Shown: positions 21,510 through 33,568 of the stretch, piece by piece
Numbering within the stretch: the first letter of the stretch is position 1
Layout: every line of letters starts with the position of its first letter
DNA from: Eledone cirrhosa
Taxonomy: Eukaryota > Mollusca > Cephalopoda > Octopoda > Eledonidae
Assembly: GCA_964016885.1 (NCBI GenBank)
Contig: OZ024743.1
Span: 192,389,655-192,453,654 of the forward strand
Direction of reading: 5' to 3'
DNA: 64,000 nt
Made by a program: the position numbers and the translations under genes
Notes under the pieces: generated by a model
Told to the model about the DNA's origin: nothing
Seen by the model: only the letters and a program-made list of their open reading frames with translations
Database searches by the model: none

Positions 21510-21798
21510 TGGGAACAAAGCATCAGTATTGCATCGTATACATATTTAATTACATATTACATATGTTTCGCTGCCAATCAGCTCGAGGATCGATCGAATA
21601 ATGTTCATTCCTGACTCTGGAATGGATGCATTTGGACGTGCATCTACATGTGAGAACACATATCTGAGAAACTTCCGATTCCAGAGTCGGGAACGAACAT
21701 TATTTGATTGTTCCCCGAGTTGATCGGCAATGAAACATATGTAATATATAATTAAATATGTATATGATGCAATACTGATTTTTCATTCCCATTTATTA
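21504..21798. mobile_element. Second palindromic element, ~120-bp arms
   Basis: Left arm 21504-21625 and right arm 21680-21798 are inverted complements with scattered mismatches. Shared segments include CAGTATTGCATC, ACATATTTAATTA and GACTCTGGAAT. It lies 200 bp from the previous foldback, separated by (TA)n tracts. Confidence 0.82.
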
Positions 21799-21879
21799 TT
21801 ATTGATGCTCTGCTCCCCAAGAGCATCGCGTGCTCATCTTGGCATACCACCTGTGAACAAAATTCAATTGCACCTCTAC

Positions 21880-22040
21880 TACCTATATATATGTATGTAT
21901 GTAAAAGGTAAACAGAAATAACAACACAATCGGTACAGTATATGGTTAACGCTTGAAATAGCAAGAAGAGGGTCTTAACGTTTCGGACGCTAGTCATTCA
22001 TCAGAAGAAAGAATGAGAAATTAGAAAGATTAAAGAGATG
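21880..22040 (-). ncRNA. Penelope-type pLTR fragment with hammerhead-like motif
   Basis: On the minus strand CTGATGA (21998-22004) is followed by a short GAC-TAGC-GTC hairpin and CGAAAC (GAAA at 21981-21984), the order of a minimal hammerhead core. No convincing stem I partner is seen, so this is probably a truncated remnant of a Penelope-like terminal repeat. Confidence 0.4.
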
Positions 22041-22474
22041 GGATACCAATTTAAAGTATCATAACAGATATTTATCATATATATTATAAATGTTATGATA
22101 CTTTAAATTAGTATATATCTGCTCCAAATTATTTATTTGTTGAGCTGCTTGTACTGTAACTGCTACATGACATCTCTTTCTAGCAAACACGATGTCCAGT
22201 CCTATTGATATCTGCCGTCACTGTTAAAAATTAATACACACCACGAGGTATGGATTGACTACTTCTCAGAACATGACAGATGTAAAGGTATTTCGTATTT
22301 TATTGGAAATTATAACAAGACAATTTCCTCTAACGATTAGTTCCGCGTCTTCTGGAACTATACCAAAATCAATAGTTGGTAATCGATTATCGATTGCTTA
22401 GATCGATTTTCAATATGGTTCTAGGGATTATGAAACAGCAGCCATAAGGAAAATAATAACTTTTTTCACCTTAA

Positions 22475-22590
22475 CCCTTTAACATTTAAACAAGCCGTAT
22501 CTGGCCAGAATTCTCTTACCTCCTTCTGTTCAAACCAGACAAACCTTTAAAATACAATAGCAAATATAGAGTAATGTAAATGCTAAAGGG
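22475..22590. mobile_element. TTAA MITE, family A, copy 2 (internally deleted)
   Basis: TTAA then CCCTTTAACATTT at the left; AAATGCTAAAGGG then TCAA at the right. About 100 bp of the usual 215 are missing. Confidence 0.78.
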
Positions 22591-22929
22591 TCAAAATTAT
22601 TATTTATGATGATCAAGTGTTGCTTATTTTCTACATTTGGATTCCTGCATTTCACACACACATGCACACGTGTGTGTAGCAAAATAATTACTGTGTTAAA
22701 TTTGTTAAGTTTATGAAAATGCAGTGTATCAACAACCTAAATTAAAAAAGCTATGATGACACCTAGTGGTATATTAAGCTCAACTTTCTCAGCTTCCTAT
22801 TCAGGTTTTGGACTTCTAAGAGCCACTGTCTGCTGTAACAGGCTGGTCACTACAACCACTTACATTGCCATGAGAGGCCATTGCCACAATCTGCATCTCC
22901 AAATTTACACACACACACACTCTCTCTCC

Positions 22930-23060
22930 TCTCATGGGAGTATGGTTTCTATAGCTGGATGCCCTTCATAACACCAACCTATGTACAGCATGCAATGAAA
23001 GTATGGTTTCTACAGCTCGATGTCCTTCCTAACACCGACCACTTTACAGCATGTAGAGGG
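22930..23060 (-). repeat. SINE fragment, internally duplicated
   Basis: Two adjacent copies of the module GGTTTCTAYAGCTGGATGCC, CTTCCTAACACCAACC, the most frequent SINE/LINE-3'UTR segment in this window. Confidence 0.7.
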
Positions 23061-23289
23061 AGTATCGTCAGATTTGATAAAAACAATCATAATACATTGT
23101 CTTTTGCATGGAGTAACAAGGAATGTGTTAAAAAAAATATATTGCAGTTTCCATCTAATGCTATAAAAACTGATGATGAGCCTGTGACCTGTCCATATCC
23201 CAAGACCCCAAAGAGCGTCCAAAAGGGAGCAAACATTAACAATTGGCAACTGTAAAAAAACTAGTGTTACTGGTTAGATTTAGTCAGGG

Positions 23290-24250
23290 TTTCCTCAACA
23301 AAGTTCCATGGCTCTGGTACCATAGATTTGGATAAAGGATGGAAACTTCATTATTCAGATGTGGTTCCTGACATGATTGCACAAACAGGAGTGAGAATAC
23401 TCAAAAGTTCCTGGCTGTTGGAATGTATCCCCTGGAAAGGAAGGATGCCTCTTGAAGCTTTGGGTGAAAGAAAGGTCTCTGTGGGTGGTGTAAGTTCTTG
23501 TGTCAAACAGAAAGTCCAAATACTGATCCTTCCTTGATGAATTCACTGCAGCATTAGATGGTTAAGACCATGGACATTTATGAATATCTTCTAATGGAAG
23601 ACTTTAATGCATATGTTGATACTGATTACCTGACATGGAAGAAATGACAATCCCAATCTTAATGTGAATGAAGAGACCTTATTAGACTTCTGTTTTAGTA
23701 ATGTGCTCTCTATTATGAGCACCTTCCAGTGCAAAGACAATCATGGTATAAGGGAAATTGGGGCAGAGATCAGTAATGGATATTTTTTTATTGTTTCTGA
23801 TCTCTTCGATTCTGTGCTAGAAGTTTGTGTTAAGAGAGGGCTGAGTTTTCAACTGATCTTATTATCTGCAGCTTGAGACTACCTAAAGTCAAGAAAACCT
23901 AAAAAACTGGCAGGTTCAGGTCAACCTACAACATAAAGAGGGACGTGCGAGGGACTAAGTGATGAGGTCAGAACCAGGTATGTGGATACTATTGCATACA
24001 AATTCAGAGAACTCCCTCAACAACCTAAGGACGTTGAAATGGAGTGGAGACTGTTCAGCTTGGCAGTTTCTGCTTCAGCTGTTAAATGCTGCGAGTGAAA
24101 GTGACTTGGTGTGGTAGTGGGTGTCAGGAGGAGCCCCTGGTTCAATGAGGTGGTTAAAAATGTCATCTGATTAAAGACAGAGGATTAAAGCAGGTGTAAG
24201 ATTTGCAGTAGAGGCAGTAAAGGTGTCCAAGGTTAAAACATAGGAAGACT
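23290..24250 (+). pseudogene. Decayed LINE endonuclease region
   Basis: Scattered frames resemble LINE endonucleases: KGWKLHYSDVVPDMIAQTGV, an MEDFNAYVDTD segment in the place of the usual GDFNAHVG, LLDFCFSNVLSIMSTFQCKD, and VLEVCVKRG. Several stops and shifts separate them. This family differs from the RTE at 2.6 kb. Flanks: SINE pieces on the left, the pyrimidine tract on the right. Confidence 0.6.
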
Positions 24251-24286
24251 TTAGGGTTAAACTGGAATCTGACTTTAGATCCTCCC

Positions 24287-25640
24287 CTTCTGTTCACCTC
24301 TTTAACCCCTCTTTCCTGTGCTTCATCCCCTCCATGCTTTTCCTAATTTTCTTGCGCCCCATTTTTTCCCTGCTTTTCTTTTTTTTCACTGCCCCCCCCC
24401 CCCTCCCCTGCTCTCCTTGCTCTCTTATTTCTCTCTGTCCTTTCTCCCCTTTTTTCCTTGACCTCCTTGGTCTCATTTTTCTCCATGCTCTCATTGCTCT
24501 CCTTTTCCCCTTGCTCACAATTTTCTCCTGGCTTTCCTTTCTCACTCTTCCTTTCTCCTTCCTCACTCTTCTTTTTCCTGATTTCCCCCCTCTCTTTCCT
24601 GGCTTTATCATCTTTCCCACTTTCTCTCTGCTCTCCTTGCTCTCATTTTTCACTCTGCTCTCATTTTTCTCTTTGCTCTCCTTTTTCTCCCTGCCTTCCT
24701 TTTTCTCTATGTTCGTCTTTTTCTACTCTCTCTCCTTTTTCTCCCCCTCCATTGCTCTACTTGCTCTCCTAATATGCTTTGCTCTCCTTTTTTTCCCTGT
24801 TCTCCTTGCTCTCTTTGCTCACTTTGCACTCTCAGGCCTTCTTTCAACCTCCTCCTTCTTCATCCCCTTCCTCCCTTTCATTCCTTCCTCCTTCCAATAC
24901 TCCTCTTCTTTGGTGATGATGGTGGTGGTGGTGGTGGTGGTAGTGGTGATGTGGGGGTGTGGCTGTTGATGATGGTGGTGGGGCGTTGATATCTTCACTT
25001 CGTTTGTTTTTTTCGTCTTTTTTTTTAGGGCGAAGGTAGGGAGCTCTTTCTTTTTTTTCACTCTGACAGTTTTCTGCCCTTCAGTGTCATCACACGCTTT
25101 GCCTATTGCACGATATCAGGAAGGGGCATGCTTTCCACTGGTATTGATGGCGCTGTTGATGGTAGAGATAGTGTTTCTATTGTTGGTGTTGCTGGTGCTG
25201 GTAGTTTTGCCACCACTGCAACCTCATTCTCCCTCATGTTCCCTCTTTTCCATTATTTCTCCTCTTCCTCCCTTCCGCATTCTCCTCACTTACCCCCCTT
25301 TCACCCTCTCTTTCCCCATCTTTATCCCTTTGCAACTATTTCTCCCTTTCCTAACATTCTTCCTCTTCCTCACTCTCCTGATTTTCCTCCCTCATATTTT
25401 CCCATTCTCCCTCTTCCCATCTCTTTCCTCGTCTTTCTAACTATTTGATGCTTTCCTTCCTTTTCTTCCTCTTTCCTGCCCGTTACCTCATTTTTCCTAT
25501 TCTTTATCCCTATCTCGTTTTGTCTTTATCTCCTCTCTTTCTCTCTCTTTACCTCTACTTTACCCTATTCTTTCACCTCTCTGCCCTCTCCTTACCCCTA
25601 TGCCTTCCATTTCTCCACTTCTGCCACCGAGTACCCAGTG
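24287..25640. repeat. Pyrimidine-rich low-complexity tract
   Basis: Over about 1.35 kb the plus strand is overwhelmingly C and T (CTCTCCTTTTTCTCCCTGCT-like units), broken only by a (GGT)n stretch at about 24917-24975 and a short mixed region to 25195. Long open frames here are composition artefacts. Mirror-symmetric pyrimidine runs could form H-DNA. Confidence 0.85.
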
Positions 25641-26399
25641 GTTGTGGTTAAATCAGGTGGCAGACTAAGTCTACCACAGTACAACAGGATTTGAACTCAA
25701 AATCCAAAGAGTTAGAACAACTACCAGAAATCACATCTGACACTCTAACAATTCTGCTAATACATCACTACTAGACTTCTACTCTATTCATTGCTTGGGG
25801 AAACCTGAAATGTAATGTTGACGTTGGTGTTATTTGAACTCATAGTATAGAGATCTGGCACAAACAAATATAAAGGAAATTAATTTGAAGTTCTAATGAT
25901 TCCACCATTTTTGTCTTAATAAATATTAACCATATTGATCTCCCCAGTTTGGGAAAGTATTCAAAAGTCATGTGTCCTGCCACTGACTTAATGTAATATT
26001 GTAATATTGCTAATATTAACATGTTCTTTAAATGTTAAATTACTGATATTATATTTAAAGAGTTCTTCATTATTAACCTCAATGACATGTTCAAACTTTG
26101 TTCTTTTAGTCACTATAACTACATAATTATTATCTAAAATACTCTGCATTTAAATGAGCATGCATATTTCATTTTGTATGCTTAAGTGTAATCCAATCTG
26201 GTGTATGATGTCCCTTTTATTTAGTCTGATCACTATGCTTGCCAAGTTAAATATACATATGTGCAAATATTAGTGGTACAGGCATGTGTAGCTTAGAATT
26301 TTGCTTTGCAACCACATGGCTTTGGGTTCAATTTCACTGCATAGCACCATGAGCAACTGTAATGTACATTTATACTGTCTTGAGTTAGCTTCTTCTTCT

Positions 26400-26690
26400 T
26401 TTCGTATCTTTGAAGCATGTGGTTATATGACAGTTTCCCATTTCTTTACACAGTCCTTTGCATTATTATTAAATTCTGTGAGATCTTTTAAACTGCACTG
26501 GTTGGGTAGTAGAGGGCAAACAAGGCAGTGTTGCATTGTATGGTCCTCCTCTCCGCATTCGCAGATGGTTGGGCCGGTCTTGTAGCCCCATCTGGCCATA
26601 GCAGCTTTCGATCGCCCCATTCCTGTTCTCAGATGGTTGAGTGTCTTCCACCGGACCCATGGTGCTTCTGAGGGTTAGCTATTGTGTTGT
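26400..26690 (-). pseudogene. LINE C-terminal fragment (RNase H-linked zinc motif)
   Basis: The minus strand encodes MARWGYKTGPTICECGEEDH followed by TMQHCLVCPLL. This is the conserved tail of jockey-like LINE polyproteins (C-x-C, H, C spacing after an RNase H domain). It is 5'-truncated and only about 90 codons remain. Confidence 0.65.
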
Positions 26691-26738
26691 GAGTGAAATT
26701 TGGTAGGTAGACAAAACTGTGTAGGAGCCAATTGTGTG

Positions 26739-26769
<31 letters not shown>

Positions 26770-26782
26770 AGTAATAATCTTT

Positions 26783-26982
26783 ATCATCATCTTCGTTTAA
26801 CATCCATTTTTCATGCTAGCATGGGTAGGACAGGCTGTCCCATTGTGAGATCAGGTTGGAGGACCATGTTTCGCTCACACAGAACTGATTTTTGCTTGGC
26901 TTCTACAGCTGGATGTCCTTCCTAACACTAACCACATTTATACTGTGTGCTGGGTGCTTTTTGTTGTGATGATGATGATATA
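26783..26982 (-). repeat. SINE (GATGAT-tailed) copy
   Basis: On the minus strand it ends in the ACCCATGCTAGCATG motif and a GATGATAAAGATT tail beside a (TA)n tract. Internal module: GGAAGGACATCCAGCTGTAG. Confidence 0.8.
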
Positions 26983-27034
26983 TGTAAGGACAATGAATTG
27001 GACAAAATGCTTTGTGGTATTTTTTCTGGCTCTC

Positions 27035-27140
27035 TGTGCTCTGAGTTCAAATCCTACTGAGGTCGACTTTGTCTTTTGTCCTTCTGAGATTGATAAAAAA
27101 GAACCAGTCCAGGACTGGGGTTGATTCTGTAGTGACCTGC
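27035..27140 (+). repeat. Octopus OR-like SINE
   Basis: GAGTTCAAATCCTACTGAGG (B box), TCGACTTTGTCTTTTGTCCT, GATTGATAAAAAAGAACCAG, ACTGGGGTTGATTC. Similar pieces at 25680-25840 (minus), 47230-47345 (plus) and 61420-61525 (minus). Confidence 0.7.
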
Positions 27141-27977
27141 ATTCTGATGGCTCTTGAATACATTCTCCATACGTTGTTTGGCTCAGTTCAGCCAATCGCT
27201 ATCAGCGTAAGAGAATGTATTTCAACTTCCGTCGAAAGGGAAAAATTCTCGCTTCGCTTCAAAAATCTCCCTCTTTGAATCTCGTCACCAGAAGGTAAAC
27301 ATCTCTTGATTTTGCTCAACAAACTTTCCAAAATGTAGCTATCGAACAATTACCGCACCATGGCTTCTAATTTCAGTCACCGGTCTGCGTATTCTTTTAC
27401 AGCATCTTAATTTGTTTTATTTCATTTCTTATGACATGTCTTAACAGCTAACTCAACTTCTCATCTTTGAAAATAAATTATATATCAAAAAACGTTGTAA
27501 TGCCTTATGATGATATTTTCCACAACATTCCCTTGGACAGCTTCAGTTACTCTCTGTGATACAATACACAAACAATACATACATTCTCAACAATACATAC
27601 AGTATATCATCTATTAACTCTCTCAATTAACTCACAACCAAAATACACATTCTAAATTGGTGAACATCCTACAAAAATACCTATTTCAAAAATTCTTTCT
27701 CTGTATTTTTCCTTCTTCTTCTCTTTCTCTGGGAGAAATAAACTGTGTTCATACTTGGAGGATGGGCTCCACTAGGCTTTAAAAATACCCCAAACAGCAC
27801 CCCTATGACTCCATACATGCCTTGTTTATGGATTTTGTTATTTACTAGGACATGTGTTTTGATGCATAGAATCAATAATATTACTGTAATTCATTGTTTT
27901 GTTGGGCTTCTGCTACTGATTGAATTTCAAGCTTCTTAAAAGTAGTATCTATGTAATAGTTGTCCACATAAATTTAA

Positions 27978-28184
27978 CTTTAAACCAGCCATAACTAACC
28001 AAAATTCTCTCACCTCTTTCTGTGCAAACTGGCCATAACTGGCCTACTGAAGTTAAGGTATTGTTCTCAAAATAAATAACATCAAAATCTCATAGATTCA
28101 ATATTATGTGAGATAATTGTGTGAGATAAAGTGTTTACTGTGAAAATACAATAGTAAATATAGAGTAATGTAAATGCTAAAGGG
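27978..28184. mobile_element. TTAA MITE, family A, copy 3
   Basis: The left end is altered (TTAACTTTAAACCAGCC); the right end is AAATGCTAAAGGG plus TTAA. Confidence 0.78.
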
Positions 28185-28207
28185 TTAAAAATATGGTCTA
28201 AAAGATT

Positions 28208-28272
28208 TGAGTAAAGGAGCAAATGTAAAATTTATAAGAACTCTTATAAATTTTACACTTGCTCTTTTACTC
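28208..28272. repeat. Short perfect-type hairpin, 32-bp arms
   Basis: TGAGTAAAGGAGCAAATGTA plus AAATTTATAAGA is followed after one base by its inverted complement with two or three mismatches. Confidence 0.85.
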
Positions 28273-29300
28273 GTTTCCATCAAACTTAACTAACCAGCTT
28301 AATGCAATCAATTTATATCTCATAATAACTGTATATTATCATAGGAAATACATCTATGCGTATGCCAGTACCTACTGTAATACTATTCATATGGCTGATA
28401 CCTGCTCAGCATGTTTTGCATCACAACTCTCCAATCAGATTATTTTCATATTTATGATTAAAGTTACATTCATCACAGGAGTGTTATGGTACAGTATATC
28501 AATGCTCTATTTTCATTTATAATTATACAAATTTAGACAGTGAGGTTGGCTAGTGTTTCCCCACCAGAGTTGTTTCTCAAACATGTTTCTCACCATGTAA
28601 ACAGATATTGAGACAAGTGGTGACATGTGTTTATAGTATTTGGAAATAAAGAAAATATAAAGGTTGCAGGCTTGCAGCACATCTTGTGCATATGTTTTAG
28701 TAATGATGTAGCACCCATCAACAGATGTGTAGTGCTCAGTATTATATGGTAATTCCGCTATATGTACCAAGCATTCCAGCTATAGGGTAGACTACAATAA
28801 GGTAGGCATATGGTTGGGTAAATTTTTAGTTTCAGACGTGTTTGCAATAATATAAATTTGCCTTAAATTCTTGACAATTTTGTAAGTGTTATTTCTATAT
28901 ACAGGGTGATACCTTGACCCACAAATGGTGACCTGTTATCCACGAAATATTAGGATTGAGTTTATCCGAGGTCTAGGGAGAATTCCAGATTTTTGGGGCC
29001 AAAAATAAGGAGTCAACTTTTACATGAGATTAACTATTACTCAAGTATATATGGTATTCATAAATTTTTCCTTACACAAATGAGCCAAAAAACAACCCAC
29101 AAAAAATACAATAGCCCTGCTACACAAAATTAAAATGAAAACCACAACAGAAAAACCTTCTGTACCAGAAACATTTCAACGGAAATCATAGCCCACACAG
29201 TATCACGATACAATAGATAATGCTCCCTTACACAACCCTAACCAATGATTAAATACAATGAGCCTGCAAGTCTAACCCCTAATTAGCAGGGTAGATGGCC
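28273..29300. other. Intergenic, no gene seen
   Basis: AT-rich unique-looking sequence between a hairpin and a MITE. ORFs here are short and lack family motifs. The same applies to 25840-26300, 27300-27970 and 29880-30270. Confidence 0.5.
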
Positions 29301-29304
29301 TTAA

Positions 29305-29509
29305 CCCTTTAGTAAAACTGGCCGTATCCGGCTAGAATTCTCTCACCTTTTTCTATTCAAACCGACTGTAACCAGCCACTCACCTTGATGTTAAGGTATT
29401 GTTCTCAAAATAAATGATATCAAAATCTCATAGATGCGATATTATGTGAGATAAAGCCATTTCCATGAAAATGTAATGGTAAATAGAGAGTAATGTAAAT
29501 GCTAAAGGG
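29305..29509. mobile_element. TTAA MITE, family A, copy 4
   Basis: TTAA on both sides; CCCTTTAGTAAAACTGG and TAAATGCTAAAGGG ends. Confidence 0.85.
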
Positions 29510-29659
29510 TTAAAATACTTTTGTTGTTAAAAATATTTTGCTTCAAAAAGGTTTGAAACTAAGGATGGCTGAGTATTAGTCTGTAATTAATATATCTTTC
29601 TTACTTGATACTCTATTTTTACAGAGTGAAAGAGGTAGTATATAGTATTCATGCTTTAA

Positions 29660-29869
29660 CCCTTTAATGTTCAAACCGGCCAAAATTCTCTACCTCTTTC
29701 CGTTGAAACTGGCTGTAACTGGTCGCTCAAACTGATATTAAGGTATTGTTCTCAAAATAAATACTTTCAAAATCTCATAGATTCGATATTATGTGAGATA
29801 ATTATGTGAGGTAAAGCCTTTACCATGAAAATATAATAGTATATATAAAATAATGTGAATGCTAAAGGG
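29660..29869. mobile_element. TTAA MITE, family A, copy 5
   Basis: TTAA at 29656-29659 and 29870-29873; CCCTTTAATGTTC and GAATGCTAAAGGG ends. Only 150 bp from copy 4 and in the same orientation. Confidence 0.85.
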
Positions 29870-30274
29870 TTAACCCAAAATAATTTACAGTATGAAGTTG
29901 CAGCATTCAACTAGGAATTCAGTTACATCAGTTCTGGCTTGTTTGAGGTTTATGTATTGATTTACACTGCTTGCCTAATTAGCATACATGGTTGATGTAT
30001 TTGTATTGAATTTTAATACAAACTAAGTAAAAGCTGTGAATCGTATAGATGCATATGGAAACATTAGCATATATATGACGTTTCATATTTATTTAGTATA
30101 ATGACTAAAGGAACAGCTTCGTTTTCTTACAATACATAACATGTAATAATCTTTTACTTAAGATTCCTGCAGTTTCTCCCACCAAGCTATGAAATCAATC
30201 ACATACAGATTTTCAAGGACTCCTTAAAAATAGATATGATGTAGAAACCTATGTATACATGTTACATATATACC

Positions 30275-30432
30275 ATCATCACCATTTTCCATCTATTTTC
30301 CATGCTTGCATATGTTAAACAGGTTGACGAGTCAGATGATCATGTCAAGTTCATACATAACCATTCTGGCATGGTTTCTACAACTGGATGCCCTTCTTAA
30401 TGCCAATCACTTAACAATATGGCTTGGGAGCA
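30275..30432 (-). repeat. SINE copy that seeds a minisatellite
   Basis: The standard SINE modules run into the 48-bp tandem array beginning at about 30430. Confidence 0.75.
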
Positions 30433-31195
30433 TTTTACCTTGGCACTAGCACTACCACTTTACAGAGTAGGCAGGGTGCATTTTACCTTGGCACTAGCAC
30501 TACCACTTTACAGAGTAGGCAGGGTGCATTTTATCTTGACACTAGCACTACCACTTTACAGAGTAGGCTGGGTGCATTTTATCTTGGCACTAGCACTACC
30601 ACTTTACAGAGTAGGCAGGGTGCATTTTACCTTGGCACTAGCACTACCACTTTACAGAGTAGGCAGGGTGCATTTTACCTTGGCACTAGACTACCACTTT
30701 ACAGAGTAGGCAGGGTGCATTTTACCTTGGCACTAGCACTACCACTTTACAGAGTAGGCAGGGTGCATTTTACCTTGACACTAGCACTACCACTTTACAG
30801 AGTAGGCAGGGTGTGTTTTATCTTGACACTAGCACTACCACTTTACAGAGTAGGCTGGATGCATTTTATCTTGGCACTAACCTTACCACTTTACAGAGTA
30901 GGCAGGGTGCATTTTACCTTGGCACTAGCACTACCACTTTACAAAGTAGGCTGGATGCATTTTATCTTGGCACTAACCTTACCACTTTACAGAGTAGGCA
31001 GAGTGCATTTTACCTTAGCACTACCACTTTACAGAGTAGGCTGGGTGCATTTTACCTTGGCACTACCACTTTACAGAGTAGACAGAGTGCATTTTACCTT
31101 GGCACTAGCACTACCACTTTACAGAGTAGACAGGGTGCATTTTATCTTGGCACTAGTACTACCACTTTACAGAGTAGGTTGAGTGCATTTTATTT
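30430..31195 (+). repeat. 48-bp minisatellite derived from SINE
   Basis: About 16 units of TTTTACCTTGGCACTAGCAC, TACCACTTTACAGAGTAGGC, AGGGTGCA. Since 48 is a multiple of 3, frames stay open (up to about 250 codons), but the repeat is non-coding by origin. The unit is the SINE segment that elsewhere lies once beside GGATGCCCTTCCTAAC. Confidence 0.92.
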
Positions 31196-31356
31196 ATGAA
31201 ACACACATAGTTTCAAAAATGCAAACGTGATTTAGGCAGTGTATTTCTTTAATATTTATTTTTATTTTCCTAGCATGGGCGTAGTTGAACATATCATCAT
31301 CATTATTTAACTTGTTTTCCATGCTTGGATGGGATTGATATGTATCACATTCACAG

Positions 31357-31400
<44 letters not shown>

Positions 31401-31408
<8 letters not shown>

Positions 31409-31564
31409 CACTTACAACAGTGACATATACAGGTACTTAAGTTTCGTTGGGTTCTTTATCCGAACTCATTCAGCCTGACATAAGAAAAAAAAAAGCTGAA
31501 TGAGTTAGAATAAACAACCCAACGAAACTTAAGTACCTGCATATGTAACTGTTGTGATTATATA
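31401..31564. mobile_element. Hairpin MITE
   Basis: Arms of about 75 bp (31403-31475 and 31490-31562) are near-perfect inverted complements sharing AGGTACTTAAGTTTCGTTGG. It lies inside (TA)n sequence. Confidence 0.85.
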
Positions 31565-31607
31565 TAACTCATCCTACAGACTGATGTATATATATATATA
31601 TATATAT

Positions 31608-31715
31608 ATATCATCATTTCCATTTAGCGTCAATTCTTCCATGCTTGCATGGGTTAGACGGGTCGTCCATGCCAAGGAGCAAGTTTGGCCATGGTTGGCC
31701 TTACTCTGGTGAGGA
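31608..31715 (-). repeat. SINE fragment
   Basis: The tail ATCATCATTTCC joins the (TA)n tract at 31587-31607, then GCTTGCATGGGTTAGACGGG. Truncated at another (TA)n. Confidence 0.7.
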
Positions 31716-32139
31716 CTATATATATATATATATATATATTTATTATAAAAACAGATTAAAGTTTAAGCAAAGAATCGCTGTTTTCACCCTTAACGGGATT
31801 TTAGTCTTCACATTTATTATTACTATATATATAAATATATATATATATATACATATATAAATGTATAGTTTAATAAATAAACAGAGAACAAAAAACAGAA
31901 AAACGAATAGGCAGTACAAATGATATTAGTATTAGTTTCACGCTTGATATTTATATAAATATATATATAAGGAAAAAAGATGAAATCAAAAATGCAACTG
32001 GAGTCTTTTTTTTTTAAATATATTTATTTGGTACCTTAACCGGTTTCGCAGTTCTTGTGCTTTTCAAAAGTAGAATTGAGATGGAGGGTTTGTGGTTTTT
32101 CTCACATCTGGTTGGTGTTCGAATGTTACTTCTGTTTTA

Positions 32140-32970
32140 TATGGAAAAGAGTGGCTCGAAATGCTAGATTTTTAGAAAAGTAATTTGGTTGGTTGATGAC
32201 TGTCATGTGAATAAGTATAATAAATTTCGCGCCAGTTCGCATTACAAAGTTCTTATTATATTTGCTTTCAAAAAAAGGGGGCTCAGATTGTTTTTTCATA
32301 TATGAGTGAAATTTGGTTGGTTGATGCAGTCACAACAATAAGCACATCAGCTTTCGTGCCAGTTTGTGTTTGAATTTCTTTTTACTTAAAAAAAGTGGCT
32401 CACAAAGGATTTTTTTATAAATGTAATTTGATTGGTTATAAATGAAATTATGACTGTCACGTGAACAAGTACATTAAATGTCGCACCTGTATTTTGGAAT
32501 TTCTTTTGTAGCCATTTAGAGAATTTTGTGCCAAACAAAAGATAATGGTCAAGAAAAACGGGATGGGGAGAATTGTTCTGGTGTCAAAATTCAGACTTTC
32601 TATTGAAATAAAGAAAGTAGAGATATGTATGTTTATTTGTGTGCTGGGGTGTGTGTGTGTAGGAAGATGATTCTATGAGTAGAAATGGGGGAGGGAGTTG
32701 TGTATGGGTGTTATATGTGTGTGTATGTGTGTGTGGGAGTATGGTTAGCATGTTAAGATGGAGAGAATATATATTTGTGTGTGTGTAGGAAAATGATTCC
32801 GTTAGTAGAAATGGGGGAGGGAGTTATGTGTGTGTGGGGGGTATGGTTAGCATGTTAAGGTGTTAGAGTATTAACGTATATTAAGGTTTATTTAGCTCTG
32901 GTTTTTATTTTCGAATATAGGTGTTATGTGTGTGTTTGGATGGTTAGCATGTTATGGTGTTGACATAATG
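32140..32970 (-). repeat. Tandem duplications in Penelope-like 3' region
   Basis: Three diverged units of about 125 bp (32145-32515; shared GTAATTTGGTTGGTTGATG and TTTCGCGCCAGTT). Then come two copies of a GTGTGTGTAGGAARATGATTC unit (32655-32870) and two copies of the ORF end (32880-32925 and 32950-33000). Confidence 0.7.
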
Positions 32971-32974
32971 TATA

Positions 32975-33568
32975 TTAAACTATATTTAATGCTGGTCTAT
33001 ATTTTTGAATAAACATATTTTCCTTATTTATTCGTATTTGTTCTGTTGTATTGTCAGCGCAAAGATAAAATGGGAAGACTTGGAATTTGGGTGTCTTATT
33101 ACTTGCGCATATATCTAGATGTGCACTGAGTGGTATCTGTCTTTTGGTAGGGTCTCGTAATTGTTGGCGATGAATTGTCATTCTGTTTCTGAGTGTGAGT
33201 TTAGTTTGTCCTATATTATCTTCATTGCAACCTTTACATTTAATGGCATAAATTAAATTTTTTGATGAGCAAATGAAGTGATTTTTTACAACAAAATTTT
33301 GTCCTGATTGAAATGTATACATGTTGCCTTCAATGAGGTGAGTGCAAGTACCATAATTAGAGCGACCACATTTTTTGACAGTTGGTTGTGGGTTTGTGGT
33401 AGGTAATTTGGCATTGGTGAGTAATGTTTTAATGATTTCGGTTGTCTTTTGCTTTTGATTATTTTGTGTTTCAAGGGCTTTTTTCATTCTTGGGTCTTGT
33501 TTCAATAGTGGGATGTTCTTGTGAATAATGTTGTAGGCTTCCGCATTTCTTGGGTTGTGTGTTGAGAT
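32975..33568 (-). pseudogene. Penelope-like GIY-YIG endonuclease C-terminus
   Basis: It encodes THNPRNAEAYNIIHKNIPLL up to the SINE boundary, then CGRSNYGTCTHLI, FVVKNHFICSSKNLIYAIKC, KGCNEDNIGQTKLTLRNRM, PLSAHLDICA and FQVFPFYLC. The GIY-YIG core reads IYA...NIG (Y to N in the second half); the downstream Arg and His of the fold are present. It ends at 32975. The frame is open from the SINE to the stop. Confidence 0.85.

Noticed and set aside
24334..25651. Phe/Leu/Ser/Pro-rich frames over 100 codons resembling membrane proteins
   Set aside because: The hydrophobicity follows from the CT-rich composition. No conserved motif, and equal openness in more than one frame.
30430..31195. CRISPR-like regular repeats
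   Set aside because: No spacers: units are contiguous and diverged, in a clearly metazoan context.
30419..31199. Overlapping open frames of up to 252 codons with a repeated Leu/Tyr-rich motif
   Set aside because: They are open only because the 48-bp minisatellite unit is a multiple of three and has few stops. The unit derives from a non-coding SINE.
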